The notes under the pieces: generated by a model | The model's database searches: none | What the model saw: the letters and a program-made list of their open reading frames with translations, nothing else | What the model was told of the DNA's origin: nothing | Assembly: GCF_001665235.1 (NCBI RefSeq) | Contig: NZ_LZSC01000009.1 | Span: 1 to 56,358 of the forward strand | Direction: 5' to 3' | DNA: 56,358 bases | Source of the DNA: Mycobacterium sp. 1100029.7 | GTDB lineage: Bacteria > Actinomycetota > Actinomycetes > Mycobacteriales > Mycobacteriaceae | Shown here: positions 51,276 to 56,358 of the stretch, piece by piece | Layout of the letters: each line of letters opens with the position of its first letter | Position numbering within the stretch: position 1 is the stretch's first letter | Made by a program: the position numbers and the translations under genes

Positions 51276-53840
51276 ATGTCTGTGGTCAACGATCCGAGCG
51301 CCGAACAGGGCGAGCGTGAGCTGGTGAGCCAAGCAGACGAACGGCACGACGAGCTGGTCGCGGCCCGCGATCAGATGGCGCAGCTGGTGCGGGTCATCGT
51401 CGAGATCGGGTCGGATCTGGACGTCCACGTCACGTTGAACCGCGTCGTCAGCGCGGCGATGGAGTTGACCGGAGCCCGGTACGGGGCGCTGGGAATTCGC
51501 GGACCCGACGGCAGCCTGGTCTCGTTCGTCCACGCCGGCATCGACGACGACACGGCCCGGCGGCTGGGTGATCTGCCGGTCGGCGAGGGCATCCGCATTG
51601 ACGATGTCAACGTTCATCCGGCAGCCACCAAGCTGCACGCGCACAATCCGCCGGTGCGTGCGCTTCTCGGCATCCCCATCACCGTGCGCGCCTCCGACTT
51701 CGGCAGTTTGTACCTTGCCGACGACCGTCCGGGCCGGGTGTTCACCGACTCTCAGGAGAATGCGGTTCGAGCGCTGGCGACGGCGGCGGCAGCGGCCATC
51801 GACAATGCCCGGCTCTTCGAGCGCGAGCGTGAGTCGGCACGCTGGACGAAGGCCAGCCGCGAGATCACCACCGCGCTGCTGTCGGGGGACCCGCAGACCG
51901 GGCCGCTGCAGCTCATCGTCAATCGCGCGCTCGAACTGGCCGGCGCCGAACAGGCGATCCTGCTCGTCCCCAACGAACCCGACCTGCCGCCGGACAAAGT
52001 CGACGCGCTTGTCGTCGCCGCCACCGCGGGCCGGTATGCATCCCAGGTGATCGGCCGGCAGGTGCCGATGGACGGCTCCACCACCGGTGGTGTGGCCCGC
52101 CGCGGCCAACCCGTGATCACCGATTCCTTTCAATACCCGATCGAGGGATTCACCGACGTCGGCGAGCGCCCGGCCATCGTCATGCCGCTGATCGCCGACG
52201 ATGCGGTCCTGGGTGTGATCGCGGTGGCACGCGACCCGCAGCAGCCGCCGTTCGGCAACGACTACCTGGAATTGGTCAGTGACTTCGCCCGGCACGCGGC
52301 CATCGCGCTGGCGCTGGCGGCGGGTCGGGAACATGCGCTCAACCAGGAACTCGCCCAGGCCGACAACGTCGACGACGCGGTGCTCACCGCGGCCGAAGAA
52401 CTGCGCAGACTGTGGCGGGCCCGCCGGGTGCTGGCCGTGACGTTACCCGCCCGCGGTGCCGGCCCCGAAAGCATCTCGCGCACACCGCAATTGGTGTCTG
52501 TGGGTGAGGACACCCGCTGGAGTGAGCTGCCGCGGGAAACGCGGCAGTTGCTCGCGACGTTGCGCGACGGCGACCTGCTCACCCCCAACGTCAGCAAGCC
52601 GGGCACGGCGGCCATCGCGTTGCAGCACCCCGACGGGGTGCTCGTGGTCTGGATCGATCTGGCCGAGCAGCGACCGTTCACCCTCGAGGACCAGACCTTG
52701 CTCACGGTGCTGGCCGGCCGCCTGGGCCAGGGCCTGCAACGCGTGCACCAGGTCGACCAACAACGTGAGACCGCGCTCGCGCTGCAACATGCGATCCTGG
52801 GCCCGGCCGATCTGCCCCACGGATTCGCGGTGCGCTACCAGGCGGCCACCCGCCCCCTGCAAGTCGGCGGTGACTGGTACGACGTCGTGGACCTCGACGA
52901 TGGGCGCATCGCGCTGATCGTCGGCGACTGTGTCGGCCATGGTCTGGCCGCTGCCACCGTGATGGGTCAGGTGCGCAGCGCTTGCCGTGCACTGCTGTTC
53001 GACAACCCCAGCCCCGCCGCCGCCCTCGAGGGTCTGGACCGTTTTGCCGCCCGGTTGCCGGGCGCGCAATGCACCACCGCCGTGTGCGGGGTGCTCAACC
53101 CGGACACCGGCGAGCTGGTGTACTCCAGCGCCGGACACCCACCGCCGATATTGGTCGACGCGGACGGCGGTGCCCGGATGCTTGACGACGGTCACTCCGT
53201 TGCGCTGGGCATTCGGCCGCATCGGTCGCGCCCCGAAGCTCACGTGACCGTGCCCGCCCGCTCGACCCTCCTGCTCTACACCGACGGTCTGGTCGAGCGT
53301 CGCCGCCGGTCGCTCGACGAAGGCATCGACAACGCGGCGGCGCTGGTTCAGCAGGGTCTGGGATCCTCACTGAACGATCTGGCGGACCAGATCATGGCCG
53401 GGCTCGCGCCCAGCGGCGGCTACCAGGATGATGTCGCGCTACTGCTCTACCGGCATCCGGTTCCGCTGGAGTTGAAGTTCCCGGCCGAGGTCAGCCATCT
53501 CGCGCCGGCCCGGCGCGCCTTGCGCAGTTGGCTGACCCGGGCCCGACTCAATCCCGATCAGACGATGAACGTGCTCATCGCTGCTGGGGAGGCCGTCGCC
53601 AACGCGATCGAGCACGGCCATCGCCACACGCCGGGCGGCACTATTGCCCTGGATGCGACCGCACTTGTCGATCAGGTGCAGTTGACCATCACCGATACGG
53701 GCTCGTGGAAAACGCCACAACCCGCTGCCAACCCACACCGCGGGCGCGGTATCACCCTCATGCGAGGCCTCATGCACGACGTCACGATCAACCCCGACCC
53801 GGCCGGAACCACGGTTCACCTCTCCGTGAGGATCGCGTGA
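51276..53840 (+). CDS. GAF-GAF-PP2C/SpoIIE phosphatase with HATPase (anti-sigma kinase) domain
   Basis: An 854-residue multidomain regulator. GAF 1 (about 45-175, TGARYGALGIRGPDGSL) resembles the DevS/DosT heme-GAF but lacks about a dozen residues ahead of the ligand loop, and an Asn seems to replace the heme His, so heme binding is doubtful. GAF 2 spans about 190-345. The PP2C/SpoIIE phosphatase (about 515-725) has GGDWYD, GDCVGHG and DDVALLLY. The C-terminal RsbW-like HATPase (about 735-854) has EAVANAIEHGH and GRGITLM. One chain thus pairs an anti-sigma kinase-like domain with the opposing phosphatase. The STAS gene follows with a 1-bp overlap (TGATG), strongly suggesting a partner-switching pair that controls a sigma factor. 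Confidence 0.88.
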   Translation: MSVVNDPSAEQGERELVSQADERHDELVAARDQMAQLVRVIVEIGSDLDVHVTLNRVVSAAMELTGARYGALGIRGPDGSLVSFVHAGIDDDTARRLGDLPVGEGIRIDDVNVHPAATKLHAHNPPVRALLGIPITVRASDFGSLYLADDRPGRVFTDSQENAVRALATAAAAAIDNARLFERERESARWTKASREITTALLSGDPQTGPLQLIVNRALELAGAEQAILLVPNEPDLPPDKVDALVVAATAGRYASQVIGRQVPMDGSTTGGVARRGQPVITDSFQYPIEGFTDVGERPAIVMPLIADDAVLGVIAVARDPQQPPFGNDYLELVSDFARHAAIALALAAGREHALNQELAQADNVDDAVLTAAEELRRLWRARRVLAVTLPARGAGPESISRTPQLVSVGEDTRWSELPRETRQLLATLRDGDLLTPNVSKPGTAAIALQHPDGVLVVWIDLAEQRPFTLEDQTLLTVLAGRLGQGLQRVHQVDQQRETALALQHAILGPADLPHGFAVRYQAATRPLQVGGDWYDVVDLDDGRIALIVGDCVGHGLAAATVMGQVRSACRALLFDNPSPAAALEGLDRFAARLPGAQCTTAVCGVLNPDTGELVYSSAGHPPPILVDADGGARMLDDGHSVALGIRPHRSRPEAHVTVPARSTLLLYTDGLVERRRRSLDEGIDNAAALVQQGLGSSLNDLADQIMAGLAPSGGYQDDVALLLYRHPVPLELKFPAEVSHLAPARRALRSWLTRARLNPDQTMNVLIAAGEAVANAIEHGHRHTPGGTIALDATALVDQVQLTITDTGSWKTPQPAANPHRGRGITLMRGLMHDVTINPDPAGTTVHLSVRIA

Positions 53841-54166
53841 TGCCCACGACGCTGACCCTGGACACCGTGCGCAGCGGCGAAGGCAACACGGTACTGATCG
53901 CCGTGGGGGAGATCGACCTCAGCAACATCGACGCATTCGACCAAGCCCTGGGCACCGCTACGGCGCAGGCGGTGAACGGCGGCGAGACCCTGACCGTCGA
54001 CCTCAGTGGGGTCGAGTATCTGGACAGCGCCGCGATCAACGCGCTGTTCAGTCGCGCCGACCACATCCGCGTCATCGCCCACCGACTGTTGATGACCAGC
54101 CTTTCCGTCAGCGGTCTGGCCGAATTGGTCAGCGTCGAGGCCGCGCCGCCGGGCCCGCAAGCCTGA
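53840..54166 (+). CDS. STAS-domain anti-sigma factor antagonist
   Basis: A 108-residue SpoIIAA/RsbV-like protein. Start is ATG 53840, sharing one base with the upstream stop; the frame continues upstream but that part lies inside the previous gene. The STAS core has 'VGEIDLSNIDAF' and the phosphorylation site L-D-S-A-A-I-N (Ser63). Phosphorylated by the HATPase domain and dephosphorylated by PP2C, it would bind or release an anti-sigma factor. It could also be a target of the light-responsive phosphatase at 12368, which has no STAS gene beside it; that is speculation. Confidence 0.88.
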   Translation: MPTTLTLDTVRSGEGNTVLIAVGEIDLSNIDAFDQALGTATAQAVNGGETLTVDLSGVEYLDSAAINALFSRADHIRVIAHRLLMTSLSVSGLAELVSVEAAPPGPQA

Positions 54167-54251
54167 TCCGGCGGTCGCCACGGCCCCGAGTTGGCCGAGG
54201 TGTATCTCGCACGTGACCTTGCCGCGATAACGGCGAAGGACGCTGTCCACC

Positions 54252-54536
54252 ATGGCATTATTTGCGGCGCTCTGCGCGCTCGCCACGGCGACGTGTCTTG
54301 GCTACTACGCCGGCCGGCGCGCGGGCTCGACAGCGCCGACGTGGAAGAAGCGGACGAGTCGCATCGCGCTGAGCAGGCTTGTGATTAGCTTGCTCGTGTT
54401 GGTGACCGCACGCCGCGTCCGGCAAGGCTTCTCCGCTGAACGCCTGCTCCGCGACGTGCTAAACAGACCGCGCCCGAGAATCGTTGCGCCACTTGATGTT
54501 CTACGAGTCGGCGTGGCGCGGATGCGGTCCTACTGA
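54252..54536 (+). CDS. small membrane protein, unknown function
   Basis: A 94-residue protein with an N-terminal hydrophobic segment (LFAALCALATATCLGYYAG), then a basic stretch (WKKRTSRIALSR), a second hydrophobic segment (LVISLLVLVTA) and a basic tail rich in Arg. GAAGGAC about ten nt before the ATG could serve as a ribosome-binding site. I recall similar short proteins with a G-Y-Y-x-G-R-R motif in mycobacteria, without a function. It sits between the STAS and SDR genes on the same strand. Confidence 0.6.
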   Translation: MALFAALCALATATCLGYYAGRRAGSTAPTWKKRTSRIALSRLVISLLVLVTARRVRQGFSAERLLRDVLNRPRPRIVAPLDVLRVGVARMRSY

Positions 54537-54553
54537 TATGGGCGAGGACTGCG

Positions 54554-55294
54554 ATGACAGCACTGCACGGCAAGGTTGCGCTCGTGACCGGAGCGTCGTC
54601 GGGCCTGGGCGCTGAAACGGCCAAACTGCTGTCGCGCCAGGGCGCAACGGTTTTCGGTATCGCCCGGGACAAAGCCCGACTGGCCGACGTCTTCGCCGAC
54701 GTGGAGCACGGTTCGCATGCGTCGGTGGACATCGGCTCGGCACAAGCGTGCAAGGACGCGGTCGAGCAATGCGTCCGCGAGTTCGGCGGACTCGACGTGT
54801 TGGTCAACATCGCCGGGAAACACCAGATGCGCCGCACCGAGTCAATGACCGACGACGACTGGACACAGGATTTGGCGGTCAACCTCAACGGGCCGTTCTT
54901 CCTGTGCCGCGCCGCGCTGCCGCACCTGCTCGAACGCGGAGGCAATATCGTCAACGTCAGCTCCATCGCCGGCGTCGAAGGCCAAGCGTATTCGGCGGGC
55001 TACTGCGCAGCCAAGCACGGGCTCGTCGGATTGACGCGGGCCCTGGCGGTCGAATACACCGCGGATCGGTTGCGCGTCAACGCGGTATGTCCCGGCGGCA
55101 TGCTGACTCCGCAAATCGAACAATTCAGTGCGCCAGAGGATCCGAACTACGACCTGATCATGCGCACTGCCTCACCGCGCGGCATGATGGCGCCCCTCGA
55201 CGTCGCGAATGTGGTGGCGTTCCTTGCCAGCGATGCGGCGGCCGCCATCCATGGCGCGGTCTATCGCGTCGACAATGGCAAGGGTGCCGGCTGA
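54554..55294 (+). CDS. short-chain dehydrogenase/reductase (SDR)
   Basis: A 246-residue classical SDR using NAD(P)H. Cofactor motif T-G-A-S-S-G-L-G at about residues 12-19, the structural N-I-A-G, and the catalytic set Ser (NVSSIAG) and Y-C-A-A-K (about residues 151-155). The C-terminal region ends 'ASDAAAAIHGAVYRVDNG', typical of the family. Asp in 'VDIGS' and Arg in 'ARDKARL' leave cofactor preference open. The substrate is unknown. Its stop is three bases from that of the convergent GGDEF gene. Confidence 0.88.
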   Translation: MTALHGKVALVTGASSGLGAETAKLLSRQGATVFGIARDKARLADVFADVEHGSHASVDIGSAQACKDAVEQCVREFGGLDVLVNIAGKHQMRRTESMTDDDWTQDLAVNLNGPFFLCRAALPHLLERGGNIVNVSSIAGVEGQAYSAGYCAAKHGLVGLTRALAVEYTADRLRVNAVCPGGMLTPQIEQFSAPEDPNYDLIMRTASPRGMMAPLDVANVVAFLASDAAAAIHGAVYRVDNGKGAG

Positions 55295-55297
55295 TGA

Positions 55298-56358
55298 CTA
55301 CGCCTGCCCGGCCCACCCACGCGAATTCGCGTTCGCCTTCTTTTCCTCGTACATCAATTCGTCGGCCTGCGCGAGCATCTGATCCACGGTGGCGGCGGCA
55401 CCGGTAGCGGGCGTGCGCACCAAACCGATGCTGGCGGAGAGCCGATAGGGACGGTCGCTGGACTCGTTGAACCGGCGGAACGCGCCGGCCACCCGCTCTC
55501 GCAGTGTCGCGGCCTCGCCGTCGGTCTCGGTGACCATGATGCAGAATTCGTCGCCGCCGAGGCGGGCGGCGATGTCGGATTCGCACAGGACCGCGCCCAG
55601 CACCTGGGCGACATCCTTGATCAGCAGGTCGCCGACGTCATGGCCCTGCTCGTCGTTGACCCTTTTGAGGCCGTCGACGTCGAGAAAGGCGAGCGCGCAG
55701 CGGTGGCCCAGATAGTGCGACCCGCGCAGCTTCTGCTCGGCCAGCAGATAGAACCCGCGACGGTTGGTCAGCCCGGTCAGTTCGTCGGTGATGGACAGCT
55801 GGCGGATCTCTTCGTTGGCCTGCTCCAGCGCGGCGGTGCGGTCGCGCACCCGCTGCTCCAGCTCGCCGTAGACCGCAACGTTTTCCATCGCGATCGAGGT
55901 GGAGTCCGCCAGGGCCTGCAGCAGTCGGACTTCCTGCTCGGATGGCTGACGCTCGTCGGCCCAGTAGTTGCCGATCGCGCCGATCGGGCTCTGCCGGCGG
56001 ATCGGAACCATCACCAGGCTCTTGACGAAGGTGGGCCGGTAAAGATCGTGGGGGATGCGCTGGTCGAGGTAGATGTCGCGGATGACCGCGGCGTCGCGGT
56101 TGAGCATTGCCCAGCCGCTGATACACGACGTCATCGGGAAGCGCAGACCCTTCCACAGTGGGCCGATCGCGTTCTCTTCGGCGTAAAAGCACTTGTCGTT
56201 GTCGCGCAGCACCAGCGTGGCCCCGTCACACCCGGTCAGAGCCCGCGCCGATGCCGACACCAGACGTTGGATATCGGCCTGGCTGCGCGCCAGCGAGAGG
56301 TCCTGGACGGCCTGCAGCAGGCGCTGCATCCCGTCGAGGTACTCGGACTCGCCGAAGC
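55298..56358 (-). CDS. GAF-GGDEF diguanylate cyclase, 5' end beyond window
   Basis: The frame stays open through the right edge (Y-L-D-G precedes the Met at 56329), so the protein is probably longer than the 343 residues counted from that Met. Domains: GAF (about residues 15-155, 'CISGWAML'), a coiled-coil linker (about 158-182), and GGDEF (about 183-335) with the intact active-site G-G-D-E-F, which makes c-di-GMP from two GTP. The inhibitory I-site, normally R-x-x-D five residues ahead, reads C-E-S-D, so product inhibition is likely weak or absent. No EAL phosphodiesterase domain is present in this part. Confidence 0.88.
   Translation of the reverse strand, partial: FGESEYLDGMQRLLQAVQDLSLARSQADIQRLVSASARALTGCDGATLVLRDNDKCFYAEENAIGPLWKGLRFPMTSCISGWAMLNRDAAVIRDIYLDQRIPHDLYRPTFVKSLVMVPIRRQSPIGAIGNYWADERQPSEQEVRLLQALADSTSIAMENVAVYGELEQRVRDRTAALEQANEEIRQLSITDELTGLTNRRGFYLLAEQKLRGSHYLGHRCALAFLDVDGLKRVNDEQGHDVGDLLIKDVAQVLGAVLCESDIAARLGGDEFCIMVTETDGEAATLRERVAGAFRRFNESSDRPYRLSASIGLVRTPATGAAATVDQMLAQADELMYEEKKANANSRGWAGQA

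Overview
The window looks like chromosomal DNA from a Mycobacterium-type actinobacterium, probably a slow grower. It is GC-rich and carries PPE-family genes, DUF732 secreted proteins, a DUF2510 protein, a CYP140-like P450, a Sap/GAP-type membrane protein and an MbtH-like protein. No species can be assigned from sequence alone. No tRNA, rRNA, CRISPR array, insertion sequence or integrase was seen.

Layout, left to right. (1) 1-5400: small secreted or membrane proteins, a SnoaL-like protein, then an ATP-grasp enzyme translationally coupled to a serine beta-lactamase-fold protein, meeting a DUF2510 membrane protein that has a SigF-like promoter. (2) 5600-7100: an atypical P450 and a small charged protein. 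(3) 7100-10500: a 490-bp regulatory region, then a PPE-PPE-DUF732 cassette with 1-bp spacing and a 4-bp overlap. (4) 10560-12160: a 46-residue acidic protein with a perfect Shine-Dalgarno site, divergent from a second P450. (5) 12370-15300: a complete bacteriophytochrome photosensory core fused to a PP2C/SpoIIE phosphatase, convergent with a heme oxygenase that would make its biliverdin. (6) 15350-18220: an AraC regulator divergent from a GMC oxidoreductase, with two direct repeats 21 bp apart between them. (7) 18260-51215: a Sap/GAP-like protein divergent from mbtH and one giant NRPS gene. (8) 51276-56358: a GAF-GAF-PP2C-HATPase regulator with a STAS antagonist, a small protein, an SDR and the 3' part of a GAF-GGDEF protein.

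The centrepiece is the 10,386-residue NRPS. Reading its motifs gives eight modules: C-A-T-E / C-A-nMT-T / C-A-T / C-A-T / C-A-T-E / C-A-T / C-A-T-E / C-A-T-TE. All core active-site motifs are intact, and condensation-domain types agree with the epimerase positions. The predicted product is an octapeptide, probably N-acylated, with D residues at 1, 5 and 7 and an N-methyl residue at 2. Modules 1-4 have the same tailoring order as the known Mycobacterium avium subsp. paratuberculosis lipopentapeptide (D-Phe, N-Me-Val, Ile, Phe, Ala), but modules 5-8 do not. Modules 5 and 7 share a 3.7-kb segment that is identical by eye except for one base, so residues 5 and 7 should be the same amino acid. A 730-bp leader with two strong inverted repeats separates the Sap/GAP gene from mbtH. 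The signalling genes on both sides (light, GAF ligands, STAS, c-di-GMP) suggest an environmentally responsive neighbourhood, but no direct link to the NRPS is visible.
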